Source: Epiperipatus broadwayi
Taxonomy: Eukaryota; Onychophora; Udeonychophora; Euonychophora; Peripatidae
Length of the DNA stretch: 64,000 bases
Assembly: GCA_028023455.1 (NCBI GenBank)
Contig: JAQFVV010012441.1
Location: forward strand, 3,223,911 to 3,287,910
Direction of reading: 5' to 3'
This document shows positions 36,927 through 48,960 of the stretch, in pieces (position 1 is the stretch's first letter; each line of letters starts with the position of its first letter). The notes below the pieces were generated by a model, which was not told the DNA's origin, searched no databases, and saw nothing but the letters and a program-made list of their open reading frames with translations. The translations under genes were made by a program, and so were the position numbers.

Positions 36927-38145
36927 CACCTGGTTCTCATTTTATGCTGATTTTTTTAATGTGATTTTGAAGTTATGCGATTTATGTTTTTTCTTAATAT
37001 CTTTTTATGTGGGTTTTCTTTTTTTATGTAATAAAGGAGTTCATATTTCACTATATTTATTAGATATCAAGAAATTTAAATTATTAATAACTTATTTTGA
37101 CTTGAAATACTTTTTTTTTCCAAAAATATAACGTTATATTAGCAGCTAACGTGAATATGACCTGAAGATATTTAGAATCTTAGCTTCTATGTAAATAACC
37201 TACTTATACTTATGAGTAAATAATAATAATATATTTATACTTACGAGTATAAAAATATCATAATAAATATTCAAAAATTTTAAACTTTTAAAATATATCT
37301 TGTTAGATATAAGAGAAATGAATATTCTTTTACATTTTTTAAAAATAATCAGAAATAACGAAGATTTTGTAAACTGAATATAATCTTTCTAATGATAATA
37401 TATAATCTTTTTGTTTTGATTGCAATTTCATTTTTTTAATATAGAAACAAAATGTGAACATTTAAAATTTATTTCAGCAGTAAACAAAAATTTCTATCAA
37501 ATGACGACAAATTTATTATTTTCAGATAAGTAATAATTATTTGATCGTAGATTTTATGTTGATGTGTGAGACAAAGAAAACATCAGAAAATGCTGAAATC
37601 TGAGAGTTTGCTGCAGTGAAAAACACCCTCTTAAATTCCAACAAGAGCTAAATAGTTGTATGTCTGGATATCGTGAGCTTTATAAACAATTAGTAAAATC
37701 GTCGTCTCAAAGTTTAATCACTAATTACATTGTTGACAGAAAACCATCAACCCAAGACTCAAGGTGGCATAGTTGTAATTCCTCTTGTGATGAATCTGAT
37801 TTCTTATCAGTTCACGATCGAACTGCATATTGTCAAATAGCGATAATGATTAAAATATGTATGAAAAAATGTAAAATTAAATACTGTAGTTAATAAAAAA
37901 AAAAAAAGTTTGTCTTGTATCAATTTTATTCAAATATTTGAAATTTTTTATTAGTCATACTTTATTTCCTTATTTTTTTTATGCAAATTTTAAAGTAATT
38001 TTTCCTTGTTGCTTTGCTTTTATGTGATTTCTGAAAATTACAGAATGTATCCCCCATTTTTCAAGGTAAGTTAAGTCTATTTTTGTGTGATTTTTTTTAA
38101 TGCAGGTTTTCTAAGGAACCTATCTTTCGCATAAAACAAGACCCA
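36927..38145 (+). mobile_element. pogo/Tigger-like element, internally deleted
   Basis: Left end CACCTGGTTCTCATTTTATG; the right end stops at ATAAAACAAGACCCA and has lost the final GGTG and TA. It shares both subterminal blocks with the copy at 41940-42901 (GTGATTTTGAAGTTATG at left; TTATTAGTCATACTTTATTT and CATTTTTCAAGGTAAG at right). The interior keeps a C-terminal transposase-like frame (37660-37893). About 1.2 kb, too short for a full pogo transposase. Confidence 0.75.
37590..37893 (+). pseudogene. pogo/Tigger-like transposase C-terminal remnant
   Basis: The frame reads SGYRELYKQLVKSSSQSLIT, then NYIVDRKPS, and ends with a stop. A YRELY...QQTITxFF-type tail is usual at the C-terminus of pogo/jerky-type transposases, so this is likely the last part of such a protein. 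The DDE domain is not seen. The text near CTCTTGTGATGAATCTGATT is shared, reversed, with 43484-44933, placing both in one family. Assignment rests mainly on that link. Confidence 0.5.
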
Positions 38146-38190
38146 TTAAGCATCACATGATCACATTTCCTATACTAGCACATTAATTGT

Positions 38191-38559
38191 TGATAAACAG
38201 AGCAAAACTCTCCATACAGTATTGCCACCTGTGCTAAACAGAGTAATCAATGGATGCCAGAAGGCTTGAACTTAGATTGAAAATATTTTTTGTGTTTTCA
38301 ATTTCATTCTCATAGTTTAGTAGTTAAGTAGAGATAAAAGGTGGTTGCTAGAGGGTTGCATTAGATCCTAAGATCTAGATGCAGTGCTCTCAGATCCAAA
38401 GCTCCTCACTGACGAAGGCCACAAGCCAGAAACTAGTCTGGGGATATTGGATGAGTAGGCATTAGTTAGGGATTTTATGCACAAGCCTTCTGGCATCCAT
38501 TGATTACTCTGTTTAGCATAGGTGGCAATACTGTATGGAGAGTTTTGCTCTGTTTATCA
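38191..38559. repeat. fold-back repeat with 77-bp inverted ends
   Basis: The left arm (TGATAAACAGAGCAAAACTC to CAATGGATGCCAGAAGGCTT, 38191-38268) is repeated in reverse complement at 38482-38559 with almost no mismatch. The interior holds GCCACAAGCCAGAAACTAGT and GGATTTTATGCACAAGCC, words also found, reversed, in the fold-back at 60060-60712. No coding sequence. Confidence 0.85.
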
Positions 38560-38569
38560 TGTTGTATAT

Positions 38570-38725
38570 AATATTTAAATACATGTATATTGCTAGTTCA
38601 GCAGGAAATTCGTATATTATATGATTTTATCTTTTTCATATATATGTAATCATGTGGGTCAGTTAGATAAGATAGTGGACAGTTGTAAGGAGCTTGAAAG
38701 TCTGAGTTAAGGTCCCTTCTAATAT
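38570..38725 (+). repeat. tRNA-like repeat family, partial copy
   Basis: Contains TTTTATCTTTTTCATATATA, ATGTGGGTCAGTTAGATAAG, ATAGTGGACAGTTGTAAGGA and GCTTGAAAGTCTGAGTTAAG, the terminal half of the family described at 31315 and 63350, more diverged. Confidence 0.55.
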
Positions 38726-41544
38726 ATATGCTGTGAATATTCAGATTAATCATCAAAATATATAAAAAAAGATAAAGAAGTTTGTTGATCTTGTTTGGTT
38801 TTTCTTTTACTTGATAAATGAATAATGGGAGATCTTGAAAATATAAGTTTAAATTGATAACCATGGCAACCTAAAGCTTTTTAAATAGTATTGTTTACTG
38901 CTAATTCTAGCTTCAAAATACTAAATTCATAATAATCAAACACAAGAAAAACATATAGGCAAATAAATAAATTTTGGAAATAATTTAGTATGGTATAAAA
39001 GTTTACTTGAATAGGTTTAGTATTATTTTTACATATTTTAATTTCTGTTACTGCAGTCACCATAGTAACATTATTACATATAATTCAATGTTTTTATGTT
39101 TCGTGTATATTTGTTTATGAATTAATTTTTTAAAAAAAATTATTGTTAAAAAAAAAAAACATGTAAATTATATATTTATAAAAGTATCAAAGTTGTAATG
39201 TCAATTCTGTATTTTGGTTTAAAAATAATAGGAAAAATCATATCAGACTTAGATTTCATTTCCATGTATCTATTTTTCTCCAAACTTACATCGCACTTGC
39301 AAAACAAAGCGGGAAAACACTGGAACATATCGTTTGCCATTGAGCTTTATTTGAGTGAATTTCAACAGTTGTTATGACAGCATAACATCAGAAAGAGCAT
39401 ACTATAAATAGCCAGAAAAGACTATAATAAAGGCTCTCATCTTTTTGTCATTGCCAAGAACACACATGTTTCTGTGTTCTTTTAAATAAAAATTCTTCAA
39501 TAATTTTGAAACTGTTAAATTATAAAATATGGAAGAATAAAGAATTAGCTATTCTGCCCATTCAGTTTGAAGAGTGGCTGGTTGAAGAGAGTTCCAAAGA
39601 AGACAACAAACAAGAATGTGAAAGAAGTGAAACCTATAAAATAAATAAAAAATGCATTGTATGAAATCGGCTATTTATTTTATTTTTTTAAAAGGAAAAA
39701 GATCCCAGGTTTTAAAAGAAAAGAAAAATCTGGATGTAACTATTCAATGGATACCATGTTTCAAGCCAGGAAAATCAACTGGGTTAATGCATATTAGCAG
39801 GCAATTTAAACTCCAATCTTCTAATTCAGAGAGAAAAAGGAAAAGGGGCTGTTATTAAAATTCTTCACTTAATTTAACATTATCTCTACTTAAGGAAGTA
39901 AATTCACCTCCACACCTTAGGATGGAAATAAAGAAGCTACGATTAATCAATGGATAATAAAAATGGACAGACTTTTATTTAGGGTATGATTTTTTTTTTA
40001 TATAAATATGTGTGTATATTATTTTTTTTATATTTTAAAAGGATGATTTGTATTTTATTTAAATCATATTTAGGTGTAATAGAATTTAGGCAATGAAATG
40101 CTCGGAGAGATTTCTTTACTAATTATTTGAACTCTTGTCTGAGTATATATATATTAATACAACCCAATGTTTTGTTTTGTTTTTTTAAATATCCAATTTG
40201 ATTTTTGTATGTATAAAATTTAGTTTAAAACATCAAACAGACAAGAGGTTTAAATATATCGTTTTATTTCATATTTATTTATCGATTATTATTTTAATGA
40301 ACAAATAGAGTTCAATCTCATTCAATTGCATATATTTGGTATCTGTTGTTTAAATTTTTTTATTAAAATATTCAAATCTCTCCATTCATTCATTCATTCA
40401 TTTTTTTTATACATGTTATTATTTTTTTTCGCAACATAGTTTACAGTTACCCACAGAAATTTTATCATTTTTTATTAATTCAATCAATCCGAAATATAGA
40501 TTAATTTCCTATTATATTTTATTATTAATTTTACCAATTTTTTTATATAATCCAATAAATTGAGTTGATTTAAATGCCTGACTCTGTTAATTATTTTATT
40601 TGGATTGTGTAAGATGATTTTGTTATTTTAAAATTTGGTTCAAGATTCAAACTCAACTTGGTAGGTGAACTAGAATATGAAACAAGGTATGTTTTGCATA
40701 TTATCATTTTTTATTTTATTCATCTATAAATTTTATATTTATTTCTGCATTCGAATATTATATATATTTTATTTTAGTTAATATTACCGGTAAGTCATAC
40801 CTTTAGCTTAGAGTTGATCATTTCTTTGCTTGTCTAATCCCGTCATAAAAATCTAAATAGATCGTATTTTATCATTGGTTTAGAATAACTTGTCTTAAAT
40901 TTTTTTTTCTTAATTTCTCTAAAATGAAGAGTAAAATTTCAATGACTGGTTTAATTGAATATTATTTTTGAATTGGTATAAATGTCAATTATAATTATAT
41001 AGTTTAATTGTTACCAAAACCAATTTCATATTCGATTGTTTGAAGATTCAAATAAATAATATTAACAATTATAGGTTAATAAACATCCAATGGAAACTTA
41101 ATGTATCTTTTATATCATGTGATTGGGCAGTGTAGAGTTAGAAATTAGCTAATAGATTGGTTGATATAAATTCTCATGGAGTATTCTATTTTAAAATATA
41201 AACGAAGCAATAATTAAGTATCGCTTTATTGGAAGATACGAATAAATTATTTATACATTATATTATAGCGTCTTATTAAACTAGGCTTATTAAACTAGGC
41301 GTAGATTAATTTGTTTAAACATTTAAAGGAGTACATGAGTTTTCAAAATGAAATAAAAACTAGTTGATTTCAATAGAATATTGTTAATTACATATTAAAG
41401 TAGAAATAATTATGTATCGCTTTATACGAATGAAATGTTTATACTTTCTATTTAGCGTTTTATTAAACTAGATATACATTTGAGCCAAGGATTGGTTTGT
41501 TTCAACATTTAAATAGCGTAAATATTTAAAAATGTTTTCAAAAT
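38726..41544. other. AT-rich intronic sequence, no gene seen
   Basis: About 39290-39660 is slightly less AT-rich and has a TATA-like word (ACTATAAATAG, about 39399) followed by AATAAAGGCTCTC (about 39426), which resembles an LTR promoter/poly-A layout, but no LTR partner was found. A (CATT)n run lies at about 40384-40402. A local direct repeat near 41275-41300 (TTATTAAACTAGGC) is present. No gene. Confidence 0.4.
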
Positions 41545-41800
41545 GACCCACCACTCTCCATTTAAAAATATGTTGAAAAGATAAATAATAACCAATATGT
41601 GTATTTCATGCTAAAACAGCAATCATCAGTTGGTCCAGATTACCATCTCTACACATATATGCTATAAATGCTCAGATATATATTAAGATAGCCAAACCTC
41701 ATACTTTAATGGACAGGCTTCAATCTACTCCACACTCCAACTCTTCAACCATCCATCCAATTGAAAATCTGATAATGGAATGCTCAAAGGCCATCCTGAG
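41545..41800 (-). repeat. tRNA-like repeat family, reversed copy
   Basis: Reverse complement of 43012-43285: CATCAGTTGGTCCAGATTAC, AAGATAGCCAAACCTCATAC, TGGACAGGCTTCAATCTACT and CAATTGAAAATCTGATAATG match complement blocks there. With the later copy it forms a large outer inverted repeat around the pogo-like element. Confidence 0.75.
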
Positions 41801-43362
41801 GCCGAGATTCTTGTCACACCCATGTTGACCTAAGGTCAATCTGACCCCTCATGTACAGGACATAATCCATTTAATACATATACAAGGGATAGGCAGACAT
41901 CTCTATTATGTAATAACTGAAACACACAGGTTTATTATACACCTGGGTCTCGTTTTATGCGGATTATTTTAAGGTGATTTTGAAGTTATGTGACTCATGT
42001 TTCTTCTTAATATCTTTTATATTTCACTATATTTATTAGACATCAAGAAATTTAAATTATTAATAACTTATTTTCACTTGAAATACTTTTTTTTTTTTCA
42101 AAAATACATTATATTAACGTTAGCAGCTAATGTGAATATGGCCTGAAGCTGTATTTGGAATTTTAGCTTCTATGTAAATAATCTATTTATACTAATGAGT
42201 AAATAATAATAATAGATTTATACTTACATATAAAAATATCTCAATAAATATTCAAAAAAATTAAACTTTTAAAACATATATTTTGTTATATATAACAGAA
42301 ATAAATAATCTTTTAGATTTTTTAAATAAAAAACGAAGATTTTATAAACTGAAAATAATCTTTCTAATGATAATGTATAATCTTTTTGTTTTGATTTCGA
42401 TCTCATTTTTTAAATATAGAAACAGAAAACCATTAACACAGAATAAGACTGAAAATGGCACTAGTTGTACATCTTATCATGAATAAAAATAAAGTTGCTA
42501 ACAGGTTTCTTTGGGCATAATTGCTGAGAGATTCTTGACTTCATTTAAGGAGAAGCTACAATACAATACATCACATCGAATCTGATTTCTTTCCAGTTTA
42601 CAAACGAACACTAGCGGTAATGATTAAAATATGTATGAAAAATGTAAAATTAAATACTGTAGTTAATAAAAAAAGTTTGTCTTGTATTAATTTTTTTCAA
42701 ATATTTGAAATTTTTTATTAGTCATACTTTATTTGCTTATTTGTTTGAATGCGAATTTTAAAGTAATTTTTCTTTGTTGCTTTGCTTTTATGCGAATTCT
42801 GAAAATTACAGATCCTATTCCCCATTTTTCAAGGTAAGTCAATTTTTTTTAATGCGGGTTTTCTGTGGAACCTATCTATCGCATAAAATGAGACCCAGGT
42901 GTATACCTGTGTCTATATATGTAATATATAGGGTATATGAGCACAGACTTTCACACAACCCACCACTCTCTACACTATCTCATAACACTGATACACTTGA
43001 ACACATATGTGGCTTTTGAGCATTCCATCATCAGATTTTCAATTGGATGGACTATTGAAGAGTTGGACTGTGGAGTAGATTGAAGCCTGTCCATTAAAAT
43101 GTGAGGTTTGGCTATCTTAATATATATTTGAGCACTTACAGCATATATGTGTAGAGATGGTAATCTGGACCAACTGATGATTGCTGGTTTAGCACGAAAT
43201 ACATATATTGGTGATTATTTATCTTTTCAACATATGTGTTCAAATGTATTAGTCTTATGAGATAGTGTGGAGAGTGGTGGGTCATGTGGAAGTCTGTGCT
43301 CTTATACCCTATATATTACATATATAGACACAGGTATATAATAAGCCTGGGTGTTTCAGTTA
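41801..43362. repeat. palindrome with a pogo-like element inserted in one arm
   Basis: Left-arm pieces TAACTGAAACACACAGGTTT (about 41912-41931) and 42904-43010 are reverse complements of 43235-43362 (ending AAGCCTGGGTGTTTCAGTTA). The left arm is broken by the element 41940-42901. Removing that element, with one TA, restores continuity with the right arm, which reads GACACAGGTATATAATAAGC. The centre (43011-43234) is a tRNA-like repeat copy. Confidence 0.82.
41940..42901 (+). mobile_element. pogo/Tigger-like MITE with TA target duplication
   Basis: Termini CACCTGGGTCTCGTTTTATG and CATAAAATGAGACCCAGGTG are inverted repeats. TA lies on each side (41938-41939 and 42902-42903). The interior shares the AAATTATTAATAACTTATTT and GCAGCTAA-GTGAATATG blocks with 36927-38145 and the TTATTAGTCATACTTTATTT block with position 1-233. 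962 bp, no coding frame of note. Confidence 0.85.
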
Positions 43363-43885
43363 TTAAAAACGTTTTGTAAAAATGCAATTATAGTTATTTA
43401 GCTCATTTGTTTAGATAAAATGCAGTATCATTAAATATTAAAGTAGATTTAAATTACTACAATAACAATAGATTAATAAAGTACACCTGGGTCTCGTTTT
43501 ATGCGGTAGATAGGTTCCTCAGAAAATGCGAACAAAAGAAATTGCACAAAAATAGACTTAACTTACCTTGAAAAATGGGGGATACATACTGTAATTTTTC
43601 AAAAATCGCATAAAAGCCAAGCAGAAACGTGAAATTACTTTAAAATTCGCATTAAAAAAAAATAAGAAAATAAAATATGACTAATAAAAAATTTCAAATT
43701 TGAAAAAAATTGATACAAGATAAACTTTTTATTAACTACAGTATTTAATTTTATTCAAAACAATATATTTTTATGCATAATTTACATTTTTTCCACACAT
43801 GTACAGTATTTTAATAATTATCGCTATTTGAGACATCAGATTTGTCACAAGAGGAAGTACACCTAGCGCCAACTTTATTTTTTTA

Positions 43886-43993
43886 AGTTGGTCTTATAAT
43901 GGATTCGCCCAAACTAAAATATTTTCCAATTGCTGTTGATCCTTCCCATTTTGCTAAGCGATCTAAAATTGAAATTTTTGTTTCCAAAGAAAT
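43886..43993 (-). pseudogene. pogo/CENP-B-type helix-turn-helix remnant
   Basis: Minus-strand translation gives 36 residues: ISLETKISILDRLAKWEG, STAIGKYFSLGES, IIRPT. This matches the pogo/CENP-B N-terminal helix-turn-helix pattern (LxxKxxILxxLxxGxSxxxIAxxFxVxxSTIRxI), which binds the transposon ends. An in-frame stop precedes it and no DDE domain follows. It is the clearest evidence that the CACCTGGGTCTC family belongs to the pogo/Tigger group. Confidence 0.75.
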
Positions 43994-44094
43994 TCATTTT
44001 CTTGGGTATTTTTTTTCTCACTGTTAGAGTAAACTAAAAGTTTAAAATAAAAATAAGAACTTAGACTTACAATAATAAAAAGACACCGACTCAC

Positions 44095-44286
44095 CACTGT
44101 TGGGCAAAATTTAATTAAAACTAACAATTAAAAATTAAATTCTTATTTTTGTCTTTAATTTTTTAATTTTCAATTCCGTTTAAAAATCAAATTTCTTCAT
44201 TTCACATCACGTTATGTAATTTTTAAATTGTTAATTACAATTAAAAATCAGATTTTAATAGTCAAATGTAATTGTGCCCACCGCTG
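44095..44286. mobile_element. hAT-type MITE inside a pogo-like element
   Basis: Left end CACTGTTGGGCAAAATTTAA and the complement of the right end, CAGCGGTGGGCACAATTACA, are inverted repeats. Flanks CGACTCAC (44087-44094) and TTACTCAC (44287-44294) agree at 6 of 8 positions, fitting a decayed 8-bp duplication. 192 bp, AT-rich centre. Confidence 0.7.
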
Positions 44287-44307
44287 TTACTCACCTTTTA
44301 AAAATAA

Positions 44308-44600
44308 ACTTGCAGACACTAAATGATTAATTGATTACGTACTCTTTTTTTAAAAAGCAAAAATAGAACGTGATTTTAAATGCAAAAACAACAACATACA
44401 TCATCTAAGCATTTATAACGTTTGAACAGATTGTAATTTTGTAAAATTTATTACTTGCAGACACTAAATGATTAATTGATTACGTACTCTTTTTTTAAAA
44501 AAGCAAAAATAGAATGTGATTTAAAATGCAAAAACAACAACACGCGTAGTATCATCTATAACGTTTGAACAGATTTACATTATAATCTTGTAAAATTTAA
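44308..44600. repeat. 145-bp tandem duplication
   Basis: Copies begin ACTTGCAGACACTAAATGAT at 44308 and 44453 and continue through TTGATTACGTACTCTTTTTT and CAAAAACAACAACA. They differ by small indels. Both lie inside the pogo-like element. Confidence 0.8.
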
Positions 44601-44717
44601 TGTGTATATATAAAATGGGGAAATCCTGATTTTAAGTGAATTATGAACTTCTTTATTGCATAAAATCTATTACAGTACTATTATAAAGCGCTGAAAATAT
44701 TGAAATTATTAGATGGA

Positions 44718-44812
44718 AGTCAAACTCCAATAATGCGCTATTACTTTAAATATGACGTGTGAGTGCGTGAAATTTATAATATTTAAAGTAATAGCGCATT
44801 ATCGGAGCTCAC
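44718..44812. repeat. hairpin-forming inverted repeat
   Basis: AATAATGCGCTATTACTTTA near 44731 is mirrored by TAAAGTAATAGCGCATTAT near 44783, with GAAGTCAAACTCC / GGAGCTCACTTC extending the stem. Part of the subterminal region of the pogo-like element. Confidence 0.7.
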
Positions 44813-44935
44813 TTCTGATCGAATAATTTTTATCACATAAAAGAAAACCGCATACAAAAATATTAAGAAGAAACATGAATCGCATAACTTGAAAATCGCA
44901 TTAAATAAATCCACATAAAATGAGACCTGGGTGTA

Positions 44936-47694
44936 TACGATTTTACTGCTTTTTGCAGTTTTCTTTGTAATTATGATGGATTTGTTGATGTCTGGAGCAG
45001 TTAATTTTATCATTCTTTCGCTTTACATATAGCTTAAACAAATTAGCTTTAGTAGAGATTATTAGTGCTTTATCCGATTAAACTAGATTAGATTAAATTA
45101 GATTTTTTTTGATCAGATCAGATTGATCATCCTCACCATCATCAGCAGTGACAGATTTATTCAGTTACAATGTATACATATGTTTTAGACTTAAAACGTA
45201 ATGTTGGAGATGGGTACAAAAAGGAAAATATGTTTATATTTAAAAGTGTGAATAAGATAGAAATAATATGGGTGAAAATGGATGGAATGTTGCAAGATTC
45301 AAATATAAAAAAGAATTTTTAACTGGTAAACCTGAGTACAGACAGCTATGAAAGAAAGTAATATTTAAAAGACTAGTTGTTTACATAGTGTGTAGTTATA
45401 TAAATATTCAATGAAGTAATAATAATAAACAGCTCATTCTAACTAAAAAAAGGAGAAAGAAAAAAACTATTGTAGAAATGATATTTGTGATAACTATGCA
45501 AACCAATCTGTGAACCACAAATATTTAAGGAAGTAGAAGTATGAATAAGTAAAAAATATTGGAAATAGGTTTCGGGGGGGGGGGGATATATTTGAGAGCC
45601 TAGATAGAAACACTTTTGAGAGATAATCAAGACGTTAAATAGATGTGATGAGATAGGAAAGGGAGGGGTATAGAGATTATTGTTAAGGGGAGTATCTCCG
45701 AAAGAAATTGTAAACAACATATGTAAGTTAGATTGAGATTGGTTGAAGAGAAATGGATGTGTGGCATAATATATTTTGCCACTGCAAACGGGTAGGATGT
45801 GATGTTGTGGAATAAATATGTATGTATGTGTAAGAACGTTACTTTAAATACGAATTTATGGTAAAATAAACCCAACTGATTAAAAATTATTTTATTTTGA
45901 TACTACTAGTAATTCTGCGATTTAATTTTTTTTTCATGTTTCTAAAGAGATGTAACCTTCAACACTGTCGAAGGATAATCATATTCTTGAAGGCACTGAT
46001 TCTATTGTTTACCCTTTCATAGATTTTTTTTTTTTAATGTCTTAATTTAAAGTTTTTTAAAAATGATTGAAATATGTCAACTCTTCCCCTATCTTTAATA
46101 TATATTTTTTGTTTTAATCCCTCTCCCATTATTTAGTAGTGAAAAAAACAAAAAAAAAAACAAATCCATATTACAATGACTAGGACGAATAAATTTCATT
46201 TTCTTTTACAGTTGATTAAAATAAAAATCTTTTGGGATTTTTATGAAATAATTAGATGATCTTTTTTTATTCTCTCAGGATTATCAATTTGTAATTTTAA
46301 CAAAAAATTGTTAAAAAGGCATGGTATTGCTAAAAATAATCAATTCCAATTTAGATAATCAATAGTTCAAATTTAGTTGGCAGTTCATTCCATTAATTTG
46401 TTTGCTGCTTTATTATTATTATTATTATTAATTATTTATTTATTTACATTGCTTATAAATTGAATTTGAATGATTCTTATAATAATTGATCATAATTTTG
46501 ACATTCATTTACTAGTTCTGATTCAAACCCAAGTTGCGGAGAGGGGTGCTATTTGTATAACATATTGTATTTATCAATCGGACGATTGGAAATGGTTTCA
46601 TAATGTTATTTAATACCATTATTATTTGTATAATTCAGCAATAATCAATAATGATTTATAATCCCTATTTATATTTTTTGGAATTGGCTTATTAGCAAAA
46701 TCGAATCCATCGGTGGTTATTTCATTCCGTTGATCTATTGGTGGTAGATAACTTTTAAACTTCATTTTTGTCTGCAGGTTGTCTAATCATGACATGTACA
46801 AAATTTTATCTTCGAAAGGGATTATCAGACTAAATTATCTCAGATACCTATCTCCTTAATTAATTAATCTGAGTATAAGACTTTTAATTACATTTTCTAA
46901 GATAATGTCATTTCCATTTTATAATTGTTAATAAAAGACATTTTGTTTTAATATACTTTTATGATAAATTTATAATTAATCATACTATATACATTTATCT
47001 GTGCATATAAATTATATATGTATAATTTTTGTTTATTAAAATTGCTGAAAATCTTACTTTTAAAAATTTTAAATTACAGACATGAAGCATATATAAATAT
47101 CGCTTCTAAATATATTACTTACAGTAATGGCAGTTCTACTCCATTTTGTGTTGACTGTTAGTTGACAAAATCATTCAAGCTTCAAAGTAAAAAATTTTAT
47201 GAGAAGTCATATAAAAATATTATGATGATCTTTTCAATGTGAATATTTAGCTGTTTCAAGTCTGATTCATTTTCAGATTGGATTTATCTATGAAATGTCA
47301 TGTGTAAGTGACAAAAATCGATCTGGAAAATTTTGCACTGACCACTAATTCAAAATTTTTAACAAACCTTAGAAAATTGCATCACAAGGCTAAACGATTC
47401 GATTGATTATATTTTTACCAAATCCATCAGTCAATTTACATGACCCCAGCATTAAACCAGAGACTAATCTAAGATATGGATAGGTCAGCACTGGATATGG
47501 ATTTAAAGCACTACCATTTATTGATTACTAACTAGATGATAGTTTTTTCCAAAAGTCCACCCTAAATATCAGTGATCCATCCTCTCATTGTATATCTTCA
47601 TGACTTCAAAGCAATTTGCTAGAATTTCAAATATTAAATATATTTTTAAAAAAATAATAAACAATTAATCATAAACGAATTTGACTATTCCAAT
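44936..47694. other. AT-rich intronic sequence, no gene seen
   Basis: Repeated GATTAGATT-type words at about 45078-45115, the LINE-edge word AATAATAATAAACAGC at about 45418, a G run at about 45575-45585, and (ATT)n at about 46412-46431. An open frame at 45439-45875 (two overlapping minus frames) has no recognisable domain. Confidence 0.45.
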
Positions 47695-48960
47695 CCCCTC
47701 CCTCTTCCCACCAAAAAAAAGAAAGAAAGAAAACTGTTATAGAAATGAGTTTTGTGTTGAGTATACTATGTCCACATATAAAACACTCCATTTTATTTTT
47801 TTTTTGTTTATTTGATATTTTATGATTTTTTTTTAGTGTCTTCAACAGAAACTTTTTTTTTCTGAAATACTTTAATACTATGTCTAATTGTAGTTCTCCA
47901 CTGTATTTTATTATCTGCCATATCTTCTCAGTGGAAAAATTAATATTGCACTTCTTTAGAATGTCTTTGAGATAATCTTTATAATCTAAATACTGTCTGC
48001 CGCTCCAAAACACCTTGTCAGGAAGTCTCCATTAATAATTCGCTTTAAATGACCAATCCAACAAAAGTGTTATTTTACAATAATGGATTCAGTAGTATCA
48101 TAATCCAGTAAGTTGAAGAATACTTTCATGGGTTTTATGATCTTGTCATTGTATTTTTAAAATTATACAGAATGTCTTTAAATGAAACTCTTCTAACACT
48201 TTTATAATGCACTGATAGAATGTCCGTGTTTCACTTCCATACAATAAATTAGGTAAAATAACTGATCTATATATAACTAACTTAGTTACACTACTTATTT
48301 CTCTGTAAATGATATACATCATCTTTTAAATTGCTAAAAGCACCAGCAGCACATTGTAATCTGTGTTGGATTTCAATATCTAAGTCTCCCTTTCTACTTA
48401 CAAAATTACCAAGGCATTTAAATTGGATTTATATTCTCAAATTAATAACCATTCAAGCTAAAAGTTGCTGAAGATTTTTCTTACATCACTAGCTGATAAA
48501 GAATTTGAACATTAATTAATAACATGAGATCTTTATAAATTGCCTTAAAAACATTCTGTAAATCATTTTTTGAACTGGAAAAAATAACATAATCATCAGC
48601 ATTACTTTAATCAATTCAAAGTAAAAATCCTACCAGCAAACCTGAATTTAATCTTGATTGCTGTTTGATTAAGCTGACTATAAACAATTCCAAAGACTAC
48701 TGTCATAAAAACTGAAAACATTTTTGGAGCACAAGTACATCATCCCTGTTTAATCTTAATTGTTGTTTCAAATATCTCAGATTTTCATTCTGTAGTAATA
48801 AAACTTTCTTTCATTAAATACTGTAGAAATTGTTTAATATGACTAAAGTTTTGTGGACAACAAACTAATTTCGATAATGGCATAGAACTGTCCTATTAAC
48901 TGAATCAGTTGCCTTCATTAGATCAACAAAAGCAATTTATAAATCCTGTGTTTTATATAA
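47695..48960 (-). mobile_element. LINE fragment with reverse-transcriptase remnant
   Basis: Read on the minus strand across frames: FVDLMKA-DSVN, the NADDYVIF stretch (catalytic YADD degraded), FKCLGNFVSRKGDLDIEIQH, RLQCAAGAFSNLK, FIVWK, IQWQD, WIGHL, and YKDYLKDILKKCNINFS (47880-48010). These follow the order of a non-LTR reverse transcriptase from palm to C-terminal tail. Many stops and shifts. Same family as 25360-26730 and 8239-8425. Confidence 0.72.

Larger units (their letters stand above)
43484..44933 (-). mobile_element. pogo/Tigger-like element, internally deleted, with secondary repeats
   Basis: Termini CACCTGGGTCTCGTTTTATG (43484) and the complement of CACCCAGGTCTCATTTTATG (to 44933) are flanked by TA (43482-43483 and 44934-44935). 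Orientation is opposite to 41940-42901. Its minus strand keeps the N-terminal DNA-binding remnant of a pogo-type transposase (43886-43993). A hAT MITE (44095-44286), a 145-bp tandem duplication (44308-44600) and a hairpin (about 44718-44812) are contained in it. Not autonomous. Confidence 0.85.

Noticed and set aside
37660-37893. 77-residue open frame as a host protein
   Set aside because: It lies inside a repeat bounded by pogo-like termini, and part of it recurs in another copy.
39390-39440. TATA box plus poly-A signal as an LTR
   Set aside because: No second LTR, priming site or terminal TG/CA was found nearby.
45439-45875. Overlapping minus-strand frames of 93 and 82 residues
   Set aside because: Low-complexity content, a G run in the middle, and no recognisable domain.
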